Shown in pieces: positions 7,451 to 15,178 of a stretch of DNA of 22,446 nt; positions within the stretch are counted from its first letter, which is position 1, and the number at the start of each line of letters is the position of its first letter. The notes under the pieces were generated by a model. It saw nothing but the letters and a program-made list of their open reading frames with translations, did no database searches and was not told where the DNA came from. The position numbers were made by a program, and so were the translations under genes. The stretch is from a virus. Location: positions 1 to 22,446 of the IMG/VR virus record IMGVR_UViG_3300010371_000117. One strand, written 5' to 3'.

Positions 7451-7974
7451 AGACCTCGGCTGATGGAAAGAAGAAGTGGGCGCTGCTCACCACGAAGCCG
7501 GCGAATGGCTGGCTGGACCCCAGCGCGACCGAGCTGAATGCCGGCATCGACCCTTCGTGCAACATTCTCGAATCGGACATCACGTGGGGTGCCACGGCTT
7601 CCGACCGGGTGAACGAGAAGACTTCGTGCCAGGTCGGCAACTCCGAGGGGCTGGGTGCGGCGAATTACGACACCGCGCTCACGTTCCTGCGCCAGTACCT
7701 CGCCGATCCTGCTGGCGGCGTGGACGTCGAGGGCGAGGATGCCGGCTACCAGGCTGTGCGCGTCCGCGGGTCCGAGGTGGGTATCTACCTGCGCGAGTCG
7801 GACAAGTTCTCCACCGAGCCGTGGGCGGCCGGGGACATCATCGAGCTTGGCGGCCGGGTCGTTTCCGATGCCCCTCAGCGTGTGGACAACGAGGGCAGTA
7901 TCAAGCGCCGCATCCCGTTCCTGCCGCAGGAGATGGTTGTCGAGCATCCGGTGGCAGCCGGGGTTGGCGGCTAG
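7447..7974 (+). CDS. Major tail (tube) protein
   Basis: This 175-residue protein is the likely tail-tube subunit. Its beta-rich sequence includes W-A-L-L-T-T-K-P at the start, I-T-W-G-A-T-A-S-D-R-V-N-E-K-T, A-L-T-F-L-R-Q-Y and E-V-G-I-Y-L-R-E-S, ending near R-R-I-P-F-L-P-Q-E-M. That layout is typical of short tail-tube proteins lacking a C-terminal Ig domain. A very strong ribosome site, AAGGAGGAGG, lies within the end of the previous gene, which suits a protein needed in large amounts. It is followed by a hairpin (7984-8021) and then the tail assembly chaperone, the order seen in most siphoviruses. Confidence 0.88.
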   Translation: MKTSADGKKKWALLTTKPANGWLDPSATELNAGIDPSCNILESDITWGATASDRVNEKTSCQVGNSEGLGAANYDTALTFLRQYLADPAGGVDVEGEDAGYQAVRVRGSEVGIYLRESDKFSTEPWAAGDIIELGGRVVSDAPQRVDNEGSIKRRIPFLPQEMVVEHPVAAGVGG

Positions 7975-7983
7975 CAATAGATT

Positions 7984-8021
7984 CCGTGCGGGCGGGTTGG
8001 TCAGGCTCCCTGCCCGCACGG
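7984..8021 (+). terminator. Hairpin after the tail-tube gene
   Basis: A perfect 10-bp stem, CCGTGCGGGC (7984-7993) with GCCCGCACGG (8012-8021), encloses an 18-base loop that can add a GGG/CCC extension. Only a weak T-containing stretch (ATTCTTTG) follows some 10 bases later. It may be a partial terminator that lowers expression of the downstream chaperone and tape-measure genes compared with the tube, or an RNA-stabilising 3' end. This is the longest gap in the left half of the cluster. Confidence 0.6.
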
Positions 8022-8068
8022 TCGCCGTCAACATTCTTTGAGCCTGCGAATACTCCTAGGAGCCTGAT

Positions 8069-8617
8069 ATGACCCCCGAAGATTTTGATGTTGAAGCGTG
8101 GTTGACGGATGCGCATTTGCCGGAGGATTCGGTGGACGTGTTCAAGCGTGGCGATGTGATCGCCGAGCTTTCGGAGTTGGAGCGCAAGATCGATGCCGAG
8201 CGTGCAGCCGGCTCCAAGGAACAGACGTCTGCGGACAAGTCACGGCTGGCGGCACTTGAGAAGAAGCACCAGGAACTCGTGGACACGTTCGGGGAGTCGG
8301 CGCTGACGATCTACGTCAAGGCACTGTCTCCGGCCGAGCAGAAGGCCCTCCGCGAGGATCTGGGCGAGGGCGCGACCCAATCGGATCTACAGTATGCGAC
8401 CCTGCTTGCGTCGATCACCGCGGTCAAACCGTATGGCAAGAACCGGCAGCCGGTGAAGATGACCCGGAAGCTGTTGCAGGGCATGGAGAACGCCATTGGT
8501 GCGGTTCAGGTCCGGCAGTTGGTGTTCGCGCAGAATCAGGTGCAGAACAGCTTGCCGGTGGTGGACGCGGATTTTTTGCACAGGCACTCTGGCACCAGCG
8601 ACGGTACGCCGGAGTAG
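8069..8617 (+). CDS. Tail assembly chaperone, short form (gpG-like)
   Basis: This 182-residue protein is the zero-frame product of the tail assembly chaperone pair that binds the tape measure and tube subunits during assembly. It has an acidic N-terminus (D-F-D-V-E-A-W-L-T-D-A-H-L-P), a charged coiled coil at about 30-75, and a helical end with R-K-L-L-Q-G-M-E-N-A-I-G-A-V-Q-V-R-Q-L. CTAGGAG lies just before the ATG. Near the end the ribosome meets T_TTT_TTG (8572-8578); those that do not slip add 12 more residues and stop at 8617. Position directly before the tape measure and the frameshift make the identity firm despite low sequence conservation in this class. Confidence 0.88.
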   Translation: MTPEDFDVEAWLTDAHLPEDSVDVFKRGDVIAELSELERKIDAERAAGSKEQTSADKSRLAALEKKHQELVDTFGESALTIYVKALSPAEQKALREDLGEGATQSDLQYATLLASITAVKPYGKNRQPVKMTRKLLQGMENAIGAVQVRQLVFAQNQVQNSLPVVDADFLHRHSGTSDGTPE

Positions 8618-8952
8618 TCCAAGTTTTGCGGACGGCGGCCCGCAACCAAAAGCCGCCGATGCACTGGTTCTCCAACGTGCGGGGCGAGTGGACAGATAAG
8701 GATTATCTTCTGTCCCTCGCCCTCACCATTTACGAGGACGGCCTGTGTGCTTGCGGGCAGCCGATAGTGCTGGCCCACCATCCGGATAACGACGGCTGGT
8801 ATGAGGCCCACAAGAAGACCTGTCAGTCCTGCGCAGCCCGTGAACGTGCCACGCAGGGCAACGGGAAGAATGCCTACGAGGCTGCCCCCGGGGAGAAGGT
8901 CTACACGACCTATGACAGGCCCGCAGGCAAGCCTCTACCGCCCATGCCGTAA
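8069..8952 (+). CDS. Tail assembly chaperone, -1 frameshift product (gpGT-like)
   Basis: This is the extended product made when ribosomes slip back one base at 8572-8578; it reads 8069-8578, then 8578-8952, giving 294 residues. The second part (124 residues) is open in the -1 frame from the slip site to the TAA at 8950. It has no good start of its own: the first candidate is a TTG at 8626 without a ribosome site. That part carries a Cys pattern, C-A-C-G-Q-P and C-Q-S-C-A-A-R-E, around D-N-D-G-W-Y-E, a form I recall from actinobacterial chaperone extensions. In lambda the T part contacts the tube protein. A fused 294-residue protein followed after 39 bases by the tape measure fits the family well. 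Confidence 0.85.
8572..8578 (+). other. Programmed -1 frameshift slippery site
   Basis: The heptamer T_TTT_TTG fits the X_XXY_YYZ rule in the frame of the upstream gene: the zero-frame codons are GAT, TTT, TTG. Slipping back one base re-pairs both tRNAs on TTT TTT, and the next codon starts at 8578. The zero frame stops 39 bases after the heptamer (8617), while the -1 frame stays open for 124 codons. A possible 7-bp stem (8633-8639 with 8652-8658) lies rather far downstream to be the stimulator. Confidence 0.85.
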
Positions 8953-8991
8953 ACCCCCAGCCGGTGCGCTGGTCGTACTGTAGGAGGCTTC

Positions 8992-11895
8992 ATGGCTGAT
9001 CGCCGCGTCAAGGTTTTGTTCGAGGCCCAGATCGGCCAGTACAAGGCCGCTATGAAAGAAGCGGCCAGCTCCACGAAGGATCTTGACGAGAAGATCAAGG
9101 AGACGGGCAATTCCGAGGAGAAGGCGGCCGCCAAGCGGGGCAAGGCGCTAAAGACCCTCGCCCCTGCTGTTACGGCCGCTGGTGTTGCAACCCTGGCCGG
9201 TGTCGCCATTGCCACGAAGGCATTCGCGGACTTCGACAAGCAGATGGCTTCCGTGCAGGCGGCAACGCATGAGACCGCCGACAACATGGATCTGCTGCGT
9301 GAGGCGGCCATCCGGACTGGTGCGGACACGGCGTTCAGTGCTGGCGAGGCGGCGCAGGGCATCGAGGAGATGGCCAAGGCCGGTGTCTCCACGGCCGACA
9401 TCCTGGCAGGCGGTCTTGACGGGTCGCTGGCGTTGGCTGCGGCTGGTGCTATTGGCGTCGGGGATGCCGCCGAGCTTGCGGCGACTGCACTCACCCAGTT
9501 CAAGCTTGAGGGCTCTGACGTCGGCCATGTTGCCGATCTCTTGGCCGCTGGTGCTGGCAAGGCGCAGGGCTCGGTCGGGGATCTCGGGGCGGCACTGAAG
9601 CAGTCGGGTCTCGTGGCGGCCTCTACCGGCTTGACCATTGAGGAGACCACGGGCGGGCTTGCGGCTTTCGCATCTGCGGGCCTTGTGGGTTCGGATGCTG
9701 GCACGTCGTTCAAGTCGATGCTGCAGCGTCTCACTCCGCAGTCCGAGAAGGCTTCCAAGCTTATGGATGAGCTTGGACTGTCGGCCTATGATGCTAACGG
9801 CAACTTTGTGGGCCTGTCCGAGTACGCGGGGATCCTCCAAGAGGGTTTGAAGGACATGACCGTAGAGCAGCGTAATGCCACGATGGCAACGCTGTTCGGT
9901 TCGGATGCCGTGCGTGCCGCGAACGTTCTCTACGAACAGGGCGCCGATGGCATCAACAAGTGGGAAGATGCGGTCAATGACGCCGGATATGCGGCAGAAA
10001 CCGCGGCCATCATGCAGGACAACCTAGCCGGAGATATCGAGAAGCTGGGTGGAGCATTCGATACCGTCTTCATCAAGTCCGGATCCGGCGCGAATGACGT
10101 ACTGCGGGGGCTCGTGCAGGGCCTCGAAGGGGTTGTCGATGTAATCGGCCAGATCCCCACGCCCGTCCTCACTGTGGGAACAATCCTTGCTGGTGTTGCC
10201 GGAGGTGCTGCCGTTCTTGCCGGGGGGCTGGTAACGGTTCTTCCGAAGATCAAGGACACCCGAGAAGCGTTACGGGTCTTGGCCCCGGAGGGTGGGCGCG
10301 TCGACAAGGCGATGCGCGGCCTGGGCAAGGGAGCGCGACTTGCTGCGAGCGGCGTAGCGGCACTTGCGGTGGTTGGCCCGAGCGTGGGTGCGCTGGTTTC
10401 GTCGGGAACGACGGCCGACGCGATGGAACTGGCGGACGCTTTGTTCAAGGTCGGCGCGGGCGGTAATGCAGCATCCGGTGGCCTGAACGATCTTGACGCC
10501 ATGTTCACTTCGGGCGGCGGGTTTGGCAGTTGGTTTGCCGGACTTGACGTAAACGGGATTGACGAAGCGTTCCGCGTCATGGGCAACCCGTCCGTGTCCG
10601 ACAACATCGACAACGTCCTGTCCAAGGTTCTAACGCTCGGCACTCGCGGGTCGTCCAACATCGAGTTTGCCAAGAAGAATTTCGCGGCACTCGATAGCCA
10701 ACTGGTCAGCATGGTTTCCAACGGCGCGACCGAACAGGCGGCGGCTTCCTACGAGGAAATGGCGAAGAAGGCCGAAGCGGCTGGCGTGCCGGTGGAGATG
10801 CTCTCGCAGATCTTCCCCCAGTATAACGGGGCGCTGGCCGATGCTTCCACGAAGTCGCAAGCTGCCGCTTCCGGCACCGACACCCTGGACACCGCGCTCG
10901 CCGAGGTGGGGGTGACGACCGAGGGCGTCGTGGACGACATGGAGACGTTCCTCGACCAGCTGTTCGCTGCTGGTATCGCGACCCGTGACCAACGGGGCGC
11001 GATGCGGGATTACGAGGAGTCCATCGACGCTGTTGCCGACTCCATCAAGGAGAACGGCAAGTCGTTGGACATCACGACGGAGAAGGGCCGTGCCAATCAG
11101 GCTGCGCTCGACAACATCGCTTCCTCGGGGCAGGCCGTGGTCGAGGCAATGGCCGCCAATGGCGCCTCGCAGGAGCAGCTGCAGGGCCATCTGACGGGAA
11201 CCTACGACTCTCTGATCGCCGCAGCCGGGCAGTTCGGGATCGCCGGGGACAAGGCCGACGCCCTGGCCCGCAAGGTGCTGGGGGTGCCGGATAACGTCGA
11301 CGTGAAGACGTGGATGTCTGATCAGGCGAAGAAGACCGCCGAGGCCACGAAGACGGCCGTCGACAACATTCCGAGCCAGAAGAACATCAACGTCACGATC
11401 ACCCGGAACATTCGGGAGCAGTTGGAGCCCCTGCATAACCCGAACCAGTTCTTCAAGAACGGCGGGAACAAGGCGGGCAAGGTGGCGCCGAAGGGGCAGG
11501 GCTGGGGCGTTTTGCGACGTGCGGCCGGCGGTGACCTGGACATGGCGCCGGGTCCGACCGGTGTGGACTCGATGCTGTTCTACGGGGCCAAGGGCGAGCA
11601 TGTCCTGACCGCCCTCGATGTCGCGGCTATGGGCGGCCAGGATGCGGTCTACCGATTCCGGCGCAACCTGCACGGCGCCAAGGGGTATGCGTCGGGAGGC
11701 GAGCTGGGGGCGGCGCGTTACGCGGTCCCCGCCGCCTCGTTGGCAGCACAGTCAGTGGCCGCGTCGGGCGGCGGGACGAATATCGACCTCGGCGGCATCC
11801 GGATCTACGGGGCCACGGACGTAAATGCAGTCCGCCGTGCAGTCCTGGACGAGATCTCGCACAAGTTCCAAACACAGGGGGTGCGGCTTGGCTGA
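8992..11895 (+). CDS. Tail tape measure protein
   Basis: This 967-residue protein spans the tail lumen and sets its length. It is by far the longest frame in the head-tail region and begins with the typical D-R-R-V-K-V-L-F-E-A-Q-I-G-Q-Y-K-A-A-M. A charged coiled coil follows (about 12-55), then the conserved F-D-K-Q-M-A-S-V-Q-A tape-measure core. Hydrophobic segments lie at about 56-76, 392-417 and 448-470 and could insert in the host membrane during DNA entry. The C-terminus has a Gly-rich stretch with the M-A-P-G-P-T-G-V-D-S-M-L region. No lytic transglycosylase or peptidase motif is visible. TAGGAGG precedes the ATG by 5 bases. By the usual rule of roughly 0.15 nm per residue, the tail would be near 145 nm (inference). 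Confidence 0.95.
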   Translation: MADRRVKVLFEAQIGQYKAAMKEAASSTKDLDEKIKETGNSEEKAAAKRGKALKTLAPAVTAAGVATLAGVAIATKAFADFDKQMASVQAATHETADNMDLLREAAIRTGADTAFSAGEAAQGIEEMAKAGVSTADILAGGLDGSLALAAAGAIGVGDAAELAATALTQFKLEGSDVGHVADLLAAGAGKAQGSVGDLGAALKQSGLVAASTGLTIEETTGGLAAFASAGLVGSDAGTSFKSMLQRLTPQSEKASKLMDELGLSAYDANGNFVGLSEYAGILQEGLKDMTVEQRNATMATLFGSDAVRAANVLYEQGADGINKWEDAVNDAGYAAETAAIMQDNLAGDIEKLGGAFDTVFIKSGSGANDVLRGLVQGLEGVVDVIGQIPTPVLTVGTILAGVAGGAAVLAGGLVTVLPKIKDTREALRVLAPEGGRVDKAMRGLGKGARLAASGVAALAVVGPSVGALVSSGTTADAMELADALFKVGAGGNAASGGLNDLDAMFTSGGGFGSWFAGLDVNGIDEAFRVMGNPSVSDNIDNVLSKVLTLGTRGSSNIEFAKKNFAALDSQLVSMVSNGATEQAAASYEEMAKKAEAAGVPVEMLSQIFPQYNGALADASTKSQAAASGTDTLDTALAEVGVTTEGVVDDMETFLDQLFAAGIATRDQRGAMRDYEESIDAVADSIKENGKSLDITTEKGRANQAALDNIASSGQAVVEAMAANGASQEQLQGHLTGTYDSLIAAAGQFGIAGDKADALARKVLGVPDNVDVKTWMSDQAKKTAEATKTAVDNIPSQKNINVTITRNIREQLEPLHNPNQFFKNGGNKAGKVAPKGQGWGVLRRAAGGDLDMAPGPTGVDSMLFYGAKGEHVLTALDVAAMGGQDAVYRFRRNLHGAKGYASGGELGAARYAVPAASLAAQSVAASGGGTNIDLGGIRIYGATDVNAVRRAVLDEISHKFQTQGVRLG

Positions 11896-12643
11896 ACTAA
11901 TCACCGTGGACGGCCGCTACCTCTCTGGCGAGGACAGGTTCGGCGACTGGAAGGTAACCAGCCTCGAAGGGTGGTGGGATACCCCGGACCGCAAGGGCCG
12001 GGACGTCGAAATAGAACTCGCTGATGGCAGCTATGACCTCGAAGAGGCCTATGAGCAGCGGCTCGTCACCATCGAAGGCCGGGTCAAGTCGAAGAACCAC
12101 GACATGCAGCACGAGGCAATGAACTGGCTGAATGGCGCGTTGTCCCGTAGCAGCGGGGAAATCGTTGTTGCGGGGCACGGCCAGACGCAGCACGCCCGCG
12201 TGAAGTTGGCGGGATCGACACGGTGGACCACCGTTACTGATCGGTACGCCAAGTTCCAGATGCGTCTGAAGTGCCCGGATCCCCGCAAGTTCGGTGAGGT
12301 CCGCACATTCGTGGCGCGGGTGAATGCGCCGGCTGGTATCCAGCACTTCGGGAACTATCCGGCGACCCCGTTCATGCGCGTCACGGGCAATGCGCCGGGC
12401 GGGTATCGGATCACGTTGGGCGGGTACAGCGTCCAGGTGAACCGGGAACTGGGGTCCTCTTATCCGCACGAGATCGACTACTGGACGGGCAGGTTGCGGG
12501 TCAACGACAAGTTCGTGACTGGTGACATGTCCTCGGCCGTGTTCGCCCCGGTGGACCCGGGGCAGCGCGACACGCTTTCCATCGTCGCCCTCACGTCTGG
12601 CAGCCCTGTGGTGACCATGACCCTGCCGGACACGTTCATCTGA
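11888..12643 (+). CDS. Distal tail protein
   Basis: This 251-residue protein is the likely distal tail (Dit-like) ring joining the tube to the tip. It starts A-E-L-I-T-V-D-G-R-Y-L-S-G and has W-K-V-T-S-L-E-G-W-W-D-T-P, R-L-V-T-I-E-G-R-V-K-S and Y-A-K-F-Q-M-R-L-K-C-P-D-P-R. The last motif is typical of the N-terminal half of Dit-like proteins. The second half is a beta domain with N-Y-P-A-T-P-F-M-R-V-T-G and the R-E-L-G-S-S-Y-P-H-E-I-D region. The TTG at 11888, six bases after AGGGGG (11876-11881) and overlapping the tape-measure stop, is the best start. The frame is open from 11825, but that part is shadow of the tape measure. Confidence 0.85.
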   Translation: MAELITVDGRYLSGEDRFGDWKVTSLEGWWDTPDRKGRDVEIELADGSYDLEEAYEQRLVTIEGRVKSKNHDMQHEAMNWLNGALSRSSGEIVVAGHGQTQHARVKLAGSTRWTTVTDRYAKFQMRLKCPDPRKFGEVRTFVARVNAPAGIQHFGNYPATPFMRVTGNAPGGYRITLGGYSVQVNRELGSSYPHEIDYWTGRLRVNDKFVTGDMSSAVFAPVDPGQRDTLSIVALTSGSPVVTMTLPDTFI

Positions 12644-12656
12644 TTGAGGAGGCTTG

Positions 12657-13739
12657 ATGGCCTACAGGGTCTACGCAGTCTCCGCGAACGTGTGGAATGA
12701 TCCGGTGCCGGTGAAGGCCGCGTCGTTCACGTGGGCGCGGTCGAAGAACCATGGGGAGCAGGGGCAGGCAACGTTCCAGCTCGGAGACCCGGTGATAGCC
12801 GAGGCCCTGGGGCTGTATGACCTGTATCCGGGGGACAAGTACCTGGTTCTCGACTGGGACGGCACGGCGCTCTACGCGGGCCGGATCTTCTCGGCCGACT
12901 ACAAGCGGGATGACCAGGTACTCACCGTCTCGCATAGTGATGTGTGGGCCGAGTGGGAGCGTCGGCTTGTCTTGACGGACAGGACCCCGGATGTCGCGAA
13001 GTCGAAGGTCACCTACTCGGGTGTCACGCTGGCGACGATCGCCAAGCGTGTTGTCCAGGCGGGGATCACCGGGCCGGCGGGCGAGAACTATTCGATGCCG
13101 ATCCGGTTCGAGGACGACGTCGCAGGCTCCTCCTCGAGGACCTATTACGGGTACGACATGATGAAGGTTTCCGAAGCTCTCACCGACATCATGGAATCGC
13201 AGACGGATCTCGACATCGACTTCTTCCCCCGCTGGGCCGACGGCGCCCTCGAGTGGCAGATGCGCGTCGGGGACCTCTCCTGGAACGAGCTGGAATACGA
13301 CCTCTCCGCGCCGGGTTCCGGGGCGAAGGGCCTATGGGTCAAGACGGACGCGACGCAACGTGTGAACCGGGTCTACGGGATCGGCGAGGGGACCGAGGTC
13401 GATACGCTGGTCCGGGTGTCGACCTCGGGAAACATCAAGCTGAACATGGCCTCCGAAACCGCGGAGTCCTACAAGGACGTCAAGGTCGGTTCGCAGCTCC
13501 AGGATCGGGCGCAAGAATCCATTGTTGCGAACAACGGGACCACCCGGCAGGCCGGGTTCGACGTACTCGCCGACGGCGCGCACAAGGTCTCCGAGTTCCG
13601 ACCCGGCATCCCCGTCTGGTGGAACGTCCGCAATGACCCCTACATCCTCGACGGGAAACGGGCCTGGGAGCTCATCAAGTACTCCGGCTCGCTCGATGAG
13701 TGGGTGACGCTGGAGTTCCAGCAGAAGGAGGGCGGCTGA
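12657..13739 (+). CDS. Tail-tip hub-like minor tail protein
   Basis: This 360-residue protein is probably the tail hub (Tal or gp27-like), found in actinobacterial phages as a ReqiPepy6 Gp37-like protein. The order of motifs fits: an N-terminal strand domain (Y-R-V-Y-A-V, F-T-W-A-R-S, Q-A-T-F-Q-L-G-D-P), then L-Y-A-G-R-I-F, V-S-H-S-D-V-W-A-E-W-E-R-R, and a C-terminal region with R-V-N-R-V-Y-G-I-G-E-G. It ends at W-V-T-L-E-F-Q-Q-K-E-G-G. No peptidase motif is seen. GAGGAGG (12646-12652) fits the ATG at 12657 better than the TTG at 12654. The stop overlaps the next ATG (TGATG). Confidence 0.82.
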   Translation: MAYRVYAVSANVWNDPVPVKAASFTWARSKNHGEQGQATFQLGDPVIAEALGLYDLYPGDKYLVLDWDGTALYAGRIFSADYKRDDQVLTVSHSDVWAEWERRLVLTDRTPDVAKSKVTYSGVTLATIAKRVVQAGITGPAGENYSMPIRFEDDVAGSSSRTYYGYDMMKVSEALTDIMESQTDLDIDFFPRWADGALEWQMRVGDLSWNELEYDLSAPGSGAKGLWVKTDATQRVNRVYGIGEGTEVDTLVRVSTSGNIKLNMASETAESYKDVKVGSQLQDRAQESIVANNGTTRQAGFDVLADGAHKVSEFRPGIPVWWNVRNDPYILDGKRAWELIKYSGSLDEWVTLEFQQKEGG

Positions 13740-14476
13740 TGGGAAAGCTGAATGACCTTACCGCGGGGAACATGCGGGACATCCTCCGCCGATTGTCCCG
13801 CCTAGAGAACGCATCCCCGCTCTCGTCCTCCTCCATTGGGCGGGGGCGGATGCGGTTCTACGACGGTTCCGTGCTTCTAATCGAGAATGGGGCCTTGCAG
13901 GTCACGGGCACGGCGACGATCTCAGGCGTGCTTGATGTATCGGGCAGAACAAATCTCAAGGGCCAAGTTTCCGTAACGGGTCCAATGACGATCTCCGGAA
14001 CGACAACGATTACCGGAAACACGTCGATAACTGGCGAGCTGGTGGTCACGGGCCCCACCACGCTGGACGGCATCACGGACATCGGTGGCGACACTACGAT
14101 CACTGGCGATCTTGATGTGAACGGGCCAGCGACAGTCAACGGAAAAATGGACATCAAGGGTCCCACCACCATCTCGGGGAAGCTCGACGTGACCGGCGCC
14201 ATGGCCACCAAGGGCACGCTCTCAGTTGAGGGTGTCACGACGCTAAAGAACGACCTGAACGTCACGACGGGCGGGAAGATCAAAGCCGGAAACCTGGAGA
14301 TCGAACCGGCAAACGGTGGTCAGATCAACTTCTCTGGCGGGTCCATCGCCGTGGGCTCGTTTGGGATGCTGATTACACACACTAATGGGGTGTCGCTATC
14401 TTCGGGAACCAAGCCTAGCGGCACACAACCCAATTGCTACATGGACATTTCAGGCAAGGTCTACCGCATCGAATGA
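13739..14476 (+). CDS. Hexapeptide-repeat minor tail protein
   Basis: This 245-residue protein starts with a helical segment, M-R-D-I-L-R-R-L-S-R-L-E-N, probably for trimer formation or attachment to the hub. Residues 57-170 are 19 consecutive six-residue units with Gly at the first position and I, V or L at the fifth in all but one (G-A-M-A-T-K). A degenerate unit follows. This spacing is what a beta-helix or bactofilin-like stacked-strand rod would need. The C-terminus (about 180-245) is a small beta domain ending C-Y-M-D-I-S-G-K-V-Y-R-I-E. Its ATG is in a TGATG with the hub stop. A shaft at the tail tip is the likely role. The next gene is convergent and abuts it without any gap. Confidence 0.8.
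   Translation: MGKLNDLTAGNMRDILRRLSRLENASPLSSSSIGRGRMRFYDGSVLLIENGALQVTGTATISGVLDVSGRTNLKGQVSVTGPMTISGTTTITGNTSITGELVVTGPTTLDGITDIGGDTTITGDLDVNGPATVNGKMDIKGPTTISGKLDVTGAMATKGTLSVEGVTTLKNDLNVTTGGKIKAGNLEIEPANGGQINFSGGSIAVGSFGMLITHTNGVSLSSGTKPSGTQPNCYMDISGKVYRIE
13907..14266 (+). repeat. Coding 18-bp-period repeat (hexapeptide units)
   Basis: Nineteen exact six-residue units plus one degenerate unit encode G-x-x-x-[IVL]-x, for example G-P-T-T-I-S, G-K-L-D-V-T, G-D-T-T-I-T and G-D-L-D-V-N. Units rich in Thr alternate irregularly with units containing L-D-V. The DNA is diverged, so the repeat is kept by protein structure rather than recent duplication. Confidence 0.85.
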
Positions 14477-14893
14477 CTAGCAGAGCGCCGATCTTGCCGA
14501 GTCTAGGATGATCATCTGTAGCGTGTAGTAGGGCATGCCGCCCTTCTCGATCATTGCATTGCGTTGAGTCATATTCGGGTACCCGCCCATGTCCATGCCA
14601 TGCTCAGCGGTTTCCTTGCAGTAGTTATGGCCGGACTTGACGAGCTGCGCGTCCGTTGGCCGCTTGATGTCGGGCCATTCAGGGGCGCCATCCACAAGGT
14701 CAAGGAACTTCTGCTCGGCGGCGGCGCGAGAAGGTACTGCAGCCATTTTGCGGGCTTGCGGGGCAGTTGCGGCCCGAGCGGATGACGCGGCGCTAGCGGT
14801 GACACTTGCGGGCTCTTGGGCCGCTTCCTGTGGCGCTGAACAACCAGCGAGCGCAATGGCAATTAGGAGTGCCGGGGCGGTAAGCTTCTTCAT
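14477..14893 (-). CDS. DUF732-like lipoprotein (moron candidate)
   Basis: This is the only reverse-strand gene in the window (138 residues). It has a lipoprotein signal: M-K-K, a hydrophobic stretch to residue 17 and the lipobox L15-A16-G17-C18. It should be exported and lipid-anchored on the host membrane. An Ala-rich linker (about 20-55) leads to a C-terminal domain with Q-K-F-L-D-L-V-D, D-A-Q-L-V-K-S-G-H-N-Y-C92 and a final C138, the shape of DUF732 (PF05305) proteins of actinobacteria. The two Cys may form a disulphide. The start is set by GGAAGG (14901-14906 on this strand), 7 bases from the ATG at 14893; longer frames have no support. It ends directly against the convergent tail gene with no room for its own terminator. 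A host-altering gene carried in the late region is likely; superinfection exclusion is one option (inference). Confidence 0.85.
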   Translation of the reverse strand: MKKLTAPALLIAIALAGCSAPQEAAQEPASVTASAASSARAATAPQARKMAAVPSRAAAEQKFLDLVDGAPEWPDIKRPTDAQLVKSGHNYCKETAEHGMDMGGYPNMTQRNAMIEKGGMPYYTLQMIILDSARSALC

Positions 14894-14919
14894 ATCGAAT
14901 CCTTCCCGATTCGGTCGCC

Positions 14920-14953
14920 GCCCCGGATGTTCACAGCATCGCGGGGCTTTTAT
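14920..14953 (+). terminator. Rho-independent terminator candidate
   Basis: GCCCCG (14920-14925) and GATG (14926-14929) pair with CATC (14937-14940) and CGGGGC (14942-14947). This is a 10-bp stem with one bulged G and a 7-base loop, followed by TTTTAT. On the + strand it would stop transcripts that have run antisense through the lipoprotein gene. On the reverse strand the hairpin lies in the leader of the lipoprotein gene, and the A-rich complement of TTTTAT falls near where its promoter would be. Confidence 0.6.
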
Positions 14954-14985
14954 GTGTCTCCGTAGTTTACACCCGAGGGGGACAA

Positions 14986-15141
14986 ATGGAAGACGACGAT
15001 AAGTTCCTACACGAGCAGACCATCGTGTCACTGCGGACCCAACTCGCAGAGGCGACATTCCTGCTCGCCCAATCTCAGGCGCAAACCGCACTCTTGCGGC
15101 AGATGATTCAGCAGGCCACCGAGCCCGCCACCAAAGACTAG
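14986..15141 (+). CDS. Small helical protein, function unknown
   Basis: This 51-residue protein begins M-E-D-D-D-K-F-L-H-E. It is almost entirely helical in appearance, with Q-T-I-V-S-L-R-T-Q-L-A-E-A-T-F-L-L-A and A-L-L-R-Q-M-I-Q-Q giving a likely short coiled coil. GAGGGGG (14975-14981) is four bases before the ATG, a strong ribosome site, which supports a real gene. It sits alone between two terminator-like hairpins, so it is either a separate transcription unit with a promoter in about 14954-14975 or it depends on readthrough. I do not recognise a family. A chaperone or trimerisation partner for the following spike is possible but not shown. Confidence 0.65.
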   Translation: MEDDDKFLHEQTIVSLRTQLAEATFLLAQSQAQTALLRQMIQQATEPATKD

Positions 15142-15155
15142 ACCTCGAACTTTCC

Positions 15156-15178
15156 AGCCCTTTGACCGGGGCTTTTTT
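15156..15178 (+). terminator. Rho-independent terminator
   Basis: AGCCC (15156-15160) pairs with GGGCT (15169-15173) around an 8-base loop and runs directly into a T6 tract (15173-15178). It follows the stop of the 51-residue gene by 14 bases. It would cut off or attenuate transcription before the spike gene, whose ribosome site starts at 15191, so the spike may need its own promoter or antitermination. Confidence 0.7.

Noticed and set aside
8910-9758. Reverse-strand Ser/Ala/Pro-rich frame of 282 codons
   Set aside because: It mirrors the Ala/Gly-rich tape-measure start; no motif or start signal.
14941-14990. Possible promoter for the lipoprotein gene on the reverse strand (TAAACT with TTCCAT 16 bases away)
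   Set aside because: Only partial matches to the consensus at each box; not enough to list as a feature.
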